From NCBI GenBank assembly GCA_964547795.1, contig CAZJPD010000006.1, positions 1-34,153 of the forward strand: 34,153 nt of DNA, in the 5' to 3' direction. Source of the DNA: CAZJPD01 sp964547795 (GTDB lineage: Bacteria > Pseudomonadota > Alphaproteobacteria > Rickettsiales > Midichloriaceae). Both the position numbers and the translations under genes were made by a program. Of this stretch, positions 16,184 through 24,484 are shown in pieces (the stretch's first letter is position 1; the number at the start of each line of letters is the position of its first letter). Under the pieces are notes generated by a model. That model ran no database searches and was not told the DNA's origin. It was given only the letters and a program-made list of their open reading frames with translations.

Positions 16184-17269
16184 ATGAATAAAATAGGCAG
16201 AATGATTTCTATATTCATAGGCACTATGAGTATAGTCTTTGTCAATATAGGGTATGCTCAGACTAAGAGTGATGTTGCAAACAACGAAGCTAAGTGTGTA
16301 GTTAAAAGAGCTGTTTTTGAGCTGGGGTTTAGGGGGCACAACAGTTGCAACTGCTAGAGTAAATAAGTGTACTAATACTATAGTAACACTAGGAAACCAA
16401 GTGCAAAAATCTATGCCATATCAAACTTATATTAATACCAGTGCAGATAGAAAAACTTTGCCTGAAGATGCTATAAAAGAGGGTATTACAAAAACTCAAG
16501 AAGCAAAGAAAGAGTTAGGTATAGATTGTAATGATATAAAGTGTGTAGGAATTGCAACAGCTGCTATGCGTAATGCAAAAAATGCAGATATAGTTTTAGA
16601 AGAGATTTATAAAACAACGAAAGTAAAAGTATCAGTAATCTCTCAAAAAGAAGAGGGATTAATTGGTTATTATAGTGCTGTTATCAAAGCAAATCTTCCT
16701 GCTAAGGAGCAAGAAACTGCAATAGTACTGGACATAGGTGGAGGTAGTTATCAAGTAGTATATCCAGATCAAAGTGAGTGTGTGGTATATAGTGGGATGG
16801 TTGGTAGTGCAATATTTAGAGTAATGGTGATAGAGTTAGTTAAAAGCTATTCTCTTCATGAAACCAGTACCCCTAACCCCATGACTCAGCATGAGATTGA
16901 GGAAGCAAAATTGTTGGCTATCAAAGCTATAGGAGAACCAATTATCGGTGTGGAACAGATAAAGCATTTATTGCAAAATCCAAATAAAAGAATTTATGGT
17001 GTTGGTGGTTTTTAAGGGGGATGACAAAATTGTGTAATAAAAATACAACAGAAATAACCATAGATGCAGTTGAAAGTACAATAAAACAATTAACTTTAAA
17101 GAGTGATGACTATATAGCTAATCACTATAAAGGTTTTCCTTACGTTAATGAGATGGTCACCGACTTAATTTTTATTCATGGTATTATGAAAGTATTGAAT
17201 ATTGAAATCTTACCCATCATAGATACCAATAATACATTGGGTACTTTTGTACTGCCTAAGTATTGGTAG
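16184..17269 (+). pseudogene. Exported Ppx/GppA-like phosphatase, broken by two frameshifts
   Basis: A strong ribosome binding site (AGGGGG) precedes the ATG. The first frame encodes a signal peptide (MNKIGRMISIF...VNIGYAQT) and reaches KRAVFELG, then stops at 16355. The protein resumes one frame over within the G-run 16332-16336 (removing one G gives ELGFRGTTVATARV) and runs to a stop at 17013. There one extra T in the T-run 17009-17013 would rejoin it to the C-terminal part (17021-17269). The joined product of about 360 residues shows Ppx/GppA features: GIATAAMRNAKN, VSVISQKEEGLIGYYSA, the VLDIGGGSYQVV phosphate loop, and IYGVGG. The usual DxGS motif at the start reads ELGF. Ppx/GppA enzymes are normally cytoplasmic, so export is odd. 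The frameshifts could be real decay, slippage-corrected expression or sequence error. Confidence 0.7.
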
Positions 17270-17365
17270 AAAGTGCTGAGTATATAGTTAGTGATTGGGT
17301 ATCTGGTATTACAGACATTGGTTTGTAAACATTTAGTATTACATCTTGACTTTAGCAATAAGTTA

Positions 17366-17371
17366 TATAAT
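17366..17371 (+). promoter_or_regulatory. Possible -10 box ahead of secE-nusG-rpl-rpo cluster
   Basis: A perfect TATAAT sits 39 bases before the secE GTG. A TTGACT at 17346-17351 lies 14 bases upstream, shorter than the ideal 17. This is a candidate for the main promoter of the cluster. No tRNA-Trp or tuf gene precedes secE in this window. Confidence 0.3.
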
Positions 17372-17410
17372 ACTACATCCCGTACTTTTATATTGTGCTG
17401 GTGCTGTTCT

Positions 17411-17608
17411 GTGAAAATAACTGGTTTTATCAATTTTTTTAGAGAAGTCAGATCGGAAGGAAACAGGGTTTCGTGGTCTACATTTAAGGAAACATTGACA
17501 GCATCTTTTTTAGTTTTTATTGTAGTTTTGATAGCTTTTCTGTTTTTTTTAATGATTGATGGAGCAATATATAAGATAATTGGTTATATTTTGATGTCAG
17601 GAGGTTGA
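17411..17608 (+). CDS. secE: Preprotein translocase subunit SecE
   Basis: Small essential subunit of the SecYEG channel in the inner membrane. From the GTG at 17411 it has 65 residues: an amphipathic stretch FINFFREVRSEGNRVSWSTFKET (the conserved 'E..+V.WP+..E' region, with Ser in place of Pro), then one membrane segment (about ASFLVFIVVLIAFLFFL). A much longer reading from 17291 has no SecE-like sequence before this point, so the GTG start is preferred. Position immediately before nusG is the universal bacterial arrangement, and its stop lies just before the nusG start. Confidence 0.88.
   Translation: MKITGFINFFREVRSEGNRVSWSTFKETLTASFLVFIVVLIAFLFFLMIDGAIYKIIGYILMSGG
17599..17604 (+). promoter_or_regulatory. 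Ribosome binding site that fixes the nusG start
   Basis: A perfect AGGAGG lies six bases before the TTG at 17611 and directly abuts the alternative TTG at 17605. Spacing therefore selects 17611 as the nusG start. It sits inside the end of secE. Confidence 0.75.
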
Positions 17609-17610
17609 TT

Positions 17611-18141
17611 TTGGTTGCCAAGTGGTACATAGTTAATGTGCTTTCGGGATATGAAGGGAAAGTTGTTGAATTGATAAAGCAGGATGCTAAAAAGAAGCAG
17701 GCTATGGATTTGTTCGAGGATTTCATTATTCCTATACAAAATACAATAGAAGTGAAAGGGGGCAAAAGGGTTAATGTGGAAAGGAGGATTTTTCCTGGAT
17801 ATGTAATGGTCAACATGGAGCTAAATGATCTTGCGTGGAATATTGTTAAAAATACACAATATGTAGGCAAGTTATTGGGTGGAGGAAATAAGCCGTTATC
17901 TATACCAGAGCATGAGGTAAAAAGGATGTTAAAGCAGATTGAGGATGGAAAAGTTGTTAAAGAAGTGAAGAAGACTTTTGAAGTAGGCGAAAATGTAAGG
18001 ATAATTGATGGTGTTTTTGAGACATTTAATGGAATAGTCGAAGAGGTTGAGGATAAAAAGCAACGTATGAAAGTTTTGGTTTCCATATTTGGTAGAGAGA
18101 CTCCTGTAGATTTAGAATTTGATCAGGTTGAAAAAAATTAA
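17611..18141 (+). CDS. nusG: Transcription termination/antitermination protein NusG
   Basis: Binds RNA polymerase and Rho or ribosomal S10, coupling transcription with termination or translation. From the TTG at 17611 the protein is 176 residues: an N-terminal NGN domain (AKWYIVNVLSGYEGKV...RRIFPGYVMVNMEL) and a C-terminal KOW domain (FEVGENVRIIDGVFETFNGIVEEV). Both are intact. The start is chosen by the AGGAGG at 17599-17604. rplK follows after 19 bases. Confidence 0.95.
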   Translation: MVAKWYIVNVLSGYEGKVVELIKQDAKKKQAMDLFEDFIIPIQNTIEVKGGKRVNVERRIFPGYVMVNMELNDLAWNIVKNTQYVGKLLGGGNKPLSIPEHEVKRMLKQIEDGKVVKEVKKTFEVGENVRIIDGVFETFNGIVEEVEDKKQRMKVLVSIFGRETPVDLEFDQVEKN

Positions 18142-18160
18142 TATAACTGAGGTAAAAAGG

Positions 18161-18586
18161 GTGAAAAAAATTATTGGAGAAATAAAGTTACAAATTTTAG
18201 CAGGCAAAGCAAACCCAGCTCCACCTATCGGTCCAGCCTTAGGTCAAAAAGGGTTGAACATTGCTGAATTTTGCAAGCAATTTAATGATAGAACAAAAAA
18301 TGAAGACCCTAACATGAAGCTGCCAGTAATCATAACTGCTTATGCGGACAGAAGCTTCACCTTTAAACTCAAATCCCCTCCTGTTGCTGATTTAGTAAAA
18401 AAGTATTTGGGATTACAAAAAGGTTCTTCTGCTCCTGGTCGTGATGTAGTTGGTAGCATAACAAAAGATGATATTTTTAAAATTGCTAAAATTAAGCTTG
18501 AGGATATGGGGTTAGATGAATTAGAACCTGCAGCAAAAGTTGTGAAAGGAACTGTGCGTTCAATAGGGATCAGTATTGTTGATTAG
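18161..18586 (+). CDS. rplK: 50S ribosomal protein L11
   Basis: Component of the GTPase-associated centre of the large subunit, binding 23S rRNA and needed for RelA-type stringent response in many bacteria. The GTG at 18161 is preferred over an earlier in-frame codon at 18119. GAGG lies eight bases upstream, and the product (141 aa) then matches the family length and its N-terminal strand (KKIIGEIKLQILAGKANPAPP). The proline-rich PPIGPALGQKGLNI and the C-terminal GTVRSIGI are signature blocks. The end overlaps the open frame leading into rplA, but the real rplA start is downstream. Confidence 0.95.
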   Translation: MKKIIGEIKLQILAGKANPAPPIGPALGQKGLNIAEFCKQFNDRTKNEDPNMKLPVIITAYADRSFTFKLKSPPVADLVKKYLGLQKGSSAPGRDVVGSITKDDIFKIAKIKLEDMGLDELEPAAKVVKGTVRSIGISIVD

Positions 18587-18614
18587 TTTAAATTTAAAAG
18601 GTGTACAAAATTTT

Positions 18615-19313
18615 ATGGGCAAGAGAATTAAAAATGCTAGAAAGTTAATTAATATGAATAAGTACTATAGCTTAGATAATGCAATATCATTATTTTTGAA
18701 TGATTATGCAAAAAAATTCAAGGCTAAATTTGATGAAACTATAGAGTTTATTTTAAAGCTGGGGATTGATGTTAAACAATCTGACCAGATGGTTAGAGGT
18801 GTGATAACTATGCCACATGGATTAGGTAAACAGAGGAGAGTTGTGGTTATTGCTGATTCAGAAAAAATTCAAGAAGCTAAAGATGCAGATGCTGAAGAAG
18901 TGGGGGGTGAAGATTTAATAGAGAAGATAAAAGGGGGTTTTTTAGATTTTGATGTTTGCTTAGCTACTCCCACGATGATGTCTAAGATTACTGTTATTGC
19001 TAAAATACTTGGTCCAAAGGGATTAATGCCAAACCCTAAGTTAGGTACTGTTTCTAATAATATATCTGATGCTGTTAAAAATGCTAAAAGTGGGCAGGTT
19101 GAGTTTAGAGTAGAAAAGAATGGTATTATTCATGCTGGTGTCGCTAAAATTGGGTTTACTAAAGATAAGATAAAAGATAACGTAATGGCTCTATATAAGG
19201 CGATTTTAGCTGCGAAACCCGTAAAATCAAAAGGGGTTTATGTTGTAAACTCTTTTTTATCTACTACTCATGGACCTTCTTTAAAACTTGACTTAAAAAC
19301 TTTTGCAGGGTAA
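18615..19313 (+). CDS. rplA: 50S ribosomal protein L1
   Basis: Forms the mobile L1 stalk at the E-site and in many bacteria represses translation of its own operon. From the ATG at 18615 it has 232 residues, close to the usual 234. Recognisable segments include ILKLGIDVKQSDQMVRG, MPHGLGKQRRVVVIAD, LGPKGLMPNPKLGTVS and the closing KGVYVVNSFLSTTHGPSLKLD. An earlier in-frame ATG at 18576 would overlap rplK and add residues absent from the family. A 55-base gap, with a small TTACT/AGTAA hairpin, precedes rplJ. Confidence 0.95.
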   Translation: MGKRIKNARKLINMNKYYSLDNAISLFLNDYAKKFKAKFDETIEFILKLGIDVKQSDQMVRGVITMPHGLGKQRRVVVIADSEKIQEAKDADAEEVGGEDLIEKIKGGFLDFDVCLATPTMMSKITVIAKILGPKGLMPNPKLGTVSNNISDAVKNAKSGQVEFRVEKNGIIHAGVAKIGFTKDKIKDNVMALYKAILAAKPVKSKGVYVVNSFLSTTHGPSLKLDLKTFAG

Positions 19314-19368
19314 CATTACTTCCCATGCTATTACTGACATTATTAGTAACTAAATTTTTGGTGTAAAA

Positions 19369-19884
19369 TTGGATAGGGCTAGCAAAGAAAAATTGATTGC
19401 AGGGTACACAGAATTGTTTGATAGACATGAGGCAGTTTTTTTTATGAAAAACTTGGGTTTATCGGTGGCAGATTCGAAGTATATTAGAACAAAACTTAAG
19501 CCAACAGGAGCTAGGTTTATAGTTACTAAAAATAGTTTAGCAAAAATTGCTGTTGCTAAAACAAAATTTACTAATGTAAAAGGGTTATTTGTGGGACCTG
19601 TAGCAGTAACATATACTGATGATCCTGTTTCCGTTTCTAAGTTGTTAGTAGGATTTTGCAAAGGGGGCAAGAAGTTGAAGGTTATTGGTGGGGCTATGCT
19701 AGATAAGCAGTTAAGCGAAAATGATGTTATGGATTTATCTAAAATGCCTACACAAAACGAGATTAGAGCTAAAGTTATAGGTCTGGTTAATGCTATAGCA
19801 AGTAAAATTGTTACGGTTCTTAAAGAACCAGGTGGCAAACTAACTAGGGTTGTAAAAGCATATGCTGAAAATAAAAAAACATAA
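19369..19884 (+). CDS. rplJ: 50S ribosomal protein L10
   Basis: Anchors the L7/L12 dimers to the large subunit. The TTG at 19369 begins MDRASKEKLIAGYTELF, matching the family N-terminus, and no better in-frame ATG exists before the conserved core. GGTG lies about five bases upstream. The 171-residue product shows the rRNA-binding core (ARFIVTKNSLAKIAV, GLFVGPVAVTY) and a C-terminal helix for L12. In other bacteria the L10-L12 complex binds the rplJ leader to repress its operon; the 55-base leader here is short and no strong structure is evident. Confidence 0.94.
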   Translation: MDRASKEKLIAGYTELFDRHEAVFFMKNLGLSVADSKYIRTKLKPTGARFIVTKNSLAKIAVAKTKFTNVKGLFVGPVAVTYTDDPVSVSKLLVGFCKGGKKLKVIGGAMLDKQLSENDVMDLSKMPTQNEIRAKVIGLVNAIASKIVTVLKEPGGKLTRVVKAYAENKKT

Positions 19885-19898
19885 ATAGGAGTTTAAAA

Positions 19899-20276
19899 AT
19901 GGTAGAACTTGATAAAATAGTTGATCAGTTATCAAAATTAACAGTAATGGAAGCAGTGGATCTCGCTAAAAAATTGGAAGATACGTGGGGAGTTACAGCT
20001 TCCATAACAGGGGATGTTGCAGCTCCTATACAACAAGGAGATGCTGTACCTACTGCTGATGAAAAATCAGAGTATGATGTCATACTTGAATCTGCAGGAG
20101 ACAAGAAGATTAACGTAATCAAGGAAGTTAAAGCCATAACTGGATTAGGGCTTAAAGAAGCAAAGGATATAGTAGAGACTGTACCTAAACCGATAAAAAA
20201 CGCAATTACCAAAGAAGAGGCTACAAAATTAAAGGAAAAATTAGAAGCAGCGGGGGCTAAGGTTAGCTTAAAATAG
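19899..20276 (+). CDS. rplL: 50S ribosomal protein L7/L12
   Basis: Stalk protein that recruits and activates translational GTPases. The N-terminal dimerisation helix pair (LSKLTVMEAVDLAKKLED) is joined by an acidic hinge (about residues 40-58) to the C-terminal domain EYDVILESAGDKKINVIKEVK...GLGLKEAKDIVE...EAAGAKVSLK. The start is ATG with a good AGGAG. Length (125 aa) is typical. rpoB starts 47 bases later. Confidence 0.97.
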   Translation: MVELDKIVDQLSKLTVMEAVDLAKKLEDTWGVTASITGDVAAPIQQGDAVPTADEKSEYDVILESAGDKKINVIKEVKAITGLGLKEAKDIVETVPKPIKNAITKEEATKLKEKLEAAGAKVSLK

Positions 20277-20323
20277 CCAGTTTTTAGTTGAAAATTCTAT
20301 AAAATAAAAATACAGGAAAAGAA

Positions 20324-23300
20324 GTGTCCTCATATCTTTCTAAAAGACGTATCAGATATAGTTTTGGGAAAATTTCAAGTAATATAGATGCCCCAGATTT
20401 AGTCAAGATACAAAAGGAGTCTTATGAAAAATTTTTACAGTCAAATATTCCAAAAGAAGAACGCAAGAACCAAGGATTAGAAAAAGTATTACGATCTGTT
20501 TTTCAGGTTTATGATCCAGAAGGAAGTGGCAAATTAGAGTATGTAAGTTACACACTGGGAACACCTAAATATACGCCTAGGGAATGTATCCAGAGAGGGG
20601 TAAATTATGCTGCTGCCTTGAAGGTTGTTTTGCGTTTAATCATTTGGGATTGTGAAACTGATTCAGATACAAAGGAAATAAAGAGTATTAAAGAGCAGGA
20701 AGTTCATATGGGGGATATTCCTTTAATGACAGATAGGGGAATGTTCATTATAAATGGGGCTCAAAGAGTGGTTGTTTCACAGTTGCATCGTTCTCCCGGT
20801 GTATTTTATACTCATGATAAGGGGAAGAATTCAATTTCTGGAAAATATATATATTCTGCACGAATTATACCGGACAGGGGGTCTTGGATCGACTTTGAGT
20901 TTGATATAAAAGATGTTTTATATTTTAGAATTGATAGAAAGAGAAAGATTCATATAACTACACTACTCAAAGCAATGGGGTATGATAGACAAAAAATTTT
21001 AAAAGAATTTTATAGCTTCGTAACGTATGAATGGGCAAAAGACAACTTAATTACAGAGTTTGATCCTATAAAGTTTAGGGGAGTAAAAGTAGAGAAAGAT
21101 ATTATTGATGCTGAAACAAAAGAGATAGTTTTCAAAAAAGATACAAGGGTTACACCTAAGTTAGTAAGAGATCTTCAGGGTGAAAACAAAAAAAGATACT
21201 ACATTGCAAGTGAAGAGGATCTAGAAAAAAAGTATTTAGCTAAGGATGTTATAGATAGAAAAACAGGCGAAGTAATTTACCAAGCTGCTGAAGAAATTTC
21301 TCAAAAGATGATTGATATTTTTAAAACCACTGGAATTAAGGTGATAAAAATACTGAATATCGATAATGTTAATTCAGGTAGTTTTATTAGGGATACCTTA
21401 GTACTCGATAAAAATATAGATGAAGAACAAGCACTGGCTGATGTATATAAAGTTTTAAGACCAGGAGAGCCTTCTACTTCTGGTGCTGCTAAACAGTTAT
21501 TTGAAAGCACGTTTTTTGATGATGCAAAATATGATTTATCGCCTGTGGGACGGGTACAAATAAATAGAAAACATGCCCTTGATATACCTGATCATATCAC
21601 TGCTTTAACAAAAAAGGATATAATGTCCATTATAAAACACCTGCTGTATTTAAAGTGTGGAAATGATACAGTTGACGATATAGATAGTTTAGTAAACAGA
21701 AGGGTTAGGTCAGTAGGTGAATTGGTAGAAAGTCAATTTCGTATGGGACTGGTAAGGACACGAAAATTCATTGTTGAAAGAATGTCTTCTGTAGAGATAG
21801 ACAATATTATGCCAAATGATCTTGTTAATTCAAAAGCATTAATGAGTTCCCTAAAGGAATTCTTTGGTATATCTCAACTTTCACAATTTATGGATCAAAC
21901 TAATCCGCTAGCTGAAGTTACTCATAAAAGGAGATTGTCAGCACTTGGTCTAGGGGGGCTAACTAGAGAGCGGGCTGGGTTTGAAGTTAGGGATGTACAT
22001 GTAACCCACTATGGTAGAATTTGCCCTATTGAAACACCAGAGGGACAAAATATAGGTTTAATTAGTTCTTTGGCAACGTATGCTAATATTAATAACTATG
22101 GCTTTATAGAAACTCCATATCGTAAAGTGAAAGATGGTTGTGTAACGGATGAACTCTTTTATCTAAGTGCAATTGAAGAAGAAAAATATAATATTGCAAA
22201 CGCTAGCATTAAGCTTGATAGCAAAAAGAGGATAATAGATGAGGTAGTGATTTGCCATAGAAGAGGTGAAGTAGTAAATGTCATGAGAGAGGCAGTAGAT
22301 TTAATGGATGTGTGTCCACAGCAATTGGTTTCTGTGGCAGCTTCATTAATCCCATTTTTAGAAAATGATGATGCTAATAGGGCATTAATGGGTTCAAATA
22401 TGCAACGTCAAGCAGTCCCCTTAATTACAAATGAAGCCCCACTAGTTGGCACAGGAATGGAACGAATTGTTGCACGTGATTCAGGTGCAGTAATTTTGGC
22501 AAAAAGAAGCGGTATTATTAACCAAGTTGATTCAAAAAGGATAGTAGTAAAAGTAAAAGAAGAGAAAAACCGTGATGTAATTGGTGTCGATATTTATACC
22601 CTTACAAAATACGATAAGTCTAATCAGGGAACATGTATTAACCAAAAGCCAATAGTGAATGTGGGAGACTTTGTGAAAAAAGGAGACATTCTTGCTGATG
22701 GAGCTTCTACAAATATGGGAGAACTCGCCTTAGGGAAGAATATCCTTGTTGCTTTCATGCCTTGGAGGGGGTACAATTTTGAAGATTCAATTGTGTTATC
22801 TGAACGCTTGGTAAAAGATGATGTTTACACTTCTATCCATATTAACGAATATGAAGTAGTTGCAAGAGATACTAGGCTTGGACCTGAAGAGATAACAAGA
22901 GATATACCCAATGTTAATGAAGAGAATTTGAGTCAATTAGATGAAATCGGCATTGTTAATATTAGAGATAATGTTAGTGCTGGAGATATATTGGTTGGTA
23001 AAGTAACTCCCAAAACTGAATCTCCTTTGACACCAGAAGAAAAACTCCTTAGAGCTATATTTGGAGAAAAAGCTGCAGATGTACGAAACTCTTCTTTAAA
23101 AGTGCCATCTGGCGGAAAAGGTGTTGTTGTAGATGTAAAAATATTTACAAAGCGTGGGGTTCAAAAGGACGAAAGAGCAATCTCTATAGAAAGAAGTCAA
23201 ATTGAAAAATTTTTAAAAGATAAAGAAGATAAGAGTAGAATCATTAAAAATTATGTACTTGGCAGGGTGAAAACTCTTCTCGTGGGACAAAAAAATATAA

Positions 23301-24445
23301 AAAGCAGCAAAAATGCAAAACAGAACATTATCATAAAAGATGACTTTTTTGATGAAATACCAGATAAAGATATTTGGTCTATAGAGGTAGCAGATAAGGG
23401 TATAAAGGAAGAGATTGTAAAGTTAAGAGACTTTTATGATAATTACTTAAAGGAATTAGAATACGATTACAGGCAAAAGGTAGAAAAATTACAAAGTGGT
23501 GACGATTTACCACAAGGTGTATTAAAAATAGTAAAAGTATATGTTGCAAATAAATTAAAGATTCAGTCTGGGGATAAGATGGCAGGAAGACATGGTAACA
23601 AAGGTATTGTATCAAAAATTGCACCAGTCGAAGATATGCCATTTTTAGATGATGGGCGACCTGTAGATATTGTTCTGAACCCACTTGGTGTTCCTTCTAG
23701 GATGAATATAGGACAAGTTTTGGAAACTCATTTAGGATGGGCTTCTGCGGAACTTGGCAAAGGGGTCATATCCATATTAGATAGAAGCCTAAAAAATTAT
23801 GGGGCATCTGAACAAATAAAATTAAGAAATAAACTAAAAGAAGTTTTCACGTTTGGAGATAAAAACAGTGAGGAGGTTAGTAATTACATAGATAATCTGA
23901 AATCCAGAGATTTGATTGAATTGGGAAAAGATGTAAGTTATCGAGGTGTACACTTTGCAAGCCCAGTATTTGATGGGGCAAAAGAAGAAGAAATAAACAG
24001 CGTTTTGAAAAAAGCAGGACTGGATGAATCTGGGCAAGTCAAGTTAAGGGATGGTATAACAGGAGAATACTTTGATAGAAAAATAACCGTAGGTTATATA
24101 TATATGATGAAACTTGATCATCTTGTTGATAATAAAATGCATGCTAGGTCTATAGGACCTTACAGTTTAATTACACAACAACCCTTGGGCGGTAAATCTC
24201 ATTTTGGTGGACAAAGATTTGGAGAGATGGAATGCTGGGCTTTACAAGCGTATGGAGCAGCATATACTCTGCAAGAAATTCTTACAGTTAAATCTGACGA
24301 TGTAGCTGGAAGAATAAAAGCTTATGAGGCTATTATAAGAGGTGAAAGTTCCTTTGACATAGGAATTCCTGAATCGTTCAGGGTAATGGTCAAAGAACTT
24401 AGATCATTAGCATTGAACGTAGAGCTCATATCATTAAAGGAGTAA
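20324..24445 (+). CDS. rpoB: RNA polymerase beta subunit
   Basis: Forms half of the catalytic cleft of RNA polymerase and the rifampicin pocket. The GTG start has AGGA seven bases upstream. The protein (1373 aa) is full length. The rifampicin region is intact (SQLSQFMDQ at 517-525, then THKRRLSALG). The residues equivalent to E. coli Q513, D516, H526 and S531 are conserved (offset +8), so no classical resistance substitution is seen there. P535 is replaced by Leu. The nucleotide-binding block GDKMAGRHGNKGI and the C-terminal GGKSHFGGQRFGEMECWA are present. Unlike in Wolbachia, it is not fused to rpoC. Confidence 0.98.
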   Translation: MSSYLSKRRIRYSFGKISSNIDAPDLVKIQKESYEKFLQSNIPKEERKNQGLEKVLRSVFQVYDPEGSGKLEYVSYTLGTPKYTPRECIQRGVNYAAALKVVLRLIIWDCETDSDTKEIKSIKEQEVHMGDIPLMTDRGMFIINGAQRVVVSQLHRSPGVFYTHDKGKNSISGKYIYSARIIPDRGSWIDFEFDIKDVLYFRIDRKRKIHITTLLKAMGYDRQKILKEFYSFVTYEWAKDNLITEFDPIKFRGVKVEKDIIDAETKEIVFKKDTRVTPKLVRDLQGENKKRYYIASEEDLEKKYLAKDVIDRKTGEVIYQAAEEISQKMIDIFKTTGIKVIKILNIDNVNSGSFIRDTLVLDKNIDEEQALADVYKVLRPGEPSTSGAAKQLFESTFFDDAKYDLSPVGRVQINRKHALDIPDHITALTKKDIMSIIKHLLYLKCGNDTVDDIDSLVNRRVRSVGELVESQFRMGLVRTRKFIVERMSSVEIDNIMPNDLVNSKALMSSLKEFFGISQLSQFMDQTNPLAEVTHKRRLSALGLGGLTRERAGFEVRDVHVTHYGRICPIETPEGQNIGLISSLATYANINNYGFIETPYRKVKDGCVTDELFYLSAIEEEKYNIANASIKLDSKKRIIDEVVICHRRGEVVNVMREAVDLMDVCPQQLVSVAASLIPFLENDDANRALMGSNMQRQAVPLITNEAPLVGTGMERIVARDSGAVILAKRSGIINQVDSKRIVVKVKEEKNRDVIGVDIYTLTKYDKSNQGTCINQKPIVNVGDFVKKGDILADGASTNMGELALGKNILVAFMPWRGYNFEDSIVLSERLVKDDVYTSIHINEYEVVARDTRLGPEEITRDIPNVNEENLSQLDEIGIVNIRDNVSAGDILVGKVTPKTESPLTPEEKLLRAIFGEKAADVRNSSLKVPSGGKGVVVDVKIFTKRGVQKDERAISIERSQIEKFLKDKEDKSRIIKNYVLGRVKTLLVGQKNIKSSKNAKQNIIIKDDFFDEIPDKDIWSIEVADKGIKEEIVKLRDFYDNYLKELEYDYRQKVEKLQSGDDLPQGVLKIVKVYVANKLKIQSGDKMAGRHGNKGIVSKIAPVEDMPFLDDGRPVDIVLNPLGVPSRMNIGQVLETHLGWASAELGKGVISILDRSLKNYGASEQIKLRNKLKEVFTFGDKNSEEVSNYIDNLKSRDLIELGKDVSYRGVHFASPVFDGAKEEEINSVLKKAGLDESGQVKLRDGITGEYFDRKITVGYIYMMKLDHLVDNKMHARSIGPYSLITQQPLGGKSHFGGQRFGEMECWALQAYGAAYTLQEILTVKSDDVAGRIKAYEAIIRGESSFDIGIPESFRVMVKELRSLALNVELISLKE

Positions 24446-24484
24446 AGAATTGGATTTTATTGGAATATTTATAGAGGTAATACA

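Noticed and set aside
17270..17410. tRNA-Trp or tuf remnants ahead of secE, as in many bacteria
   Set aside because: No cloverleaf or elongation-factor sequence can be found; only a possible promoter.
21860..21960. Rifampicin-resistance substitutions in RpoB
   Set aside because: The classical positions are conserved; the only nearby change (Pro to Leu after SALG) is not a known major resistance site.
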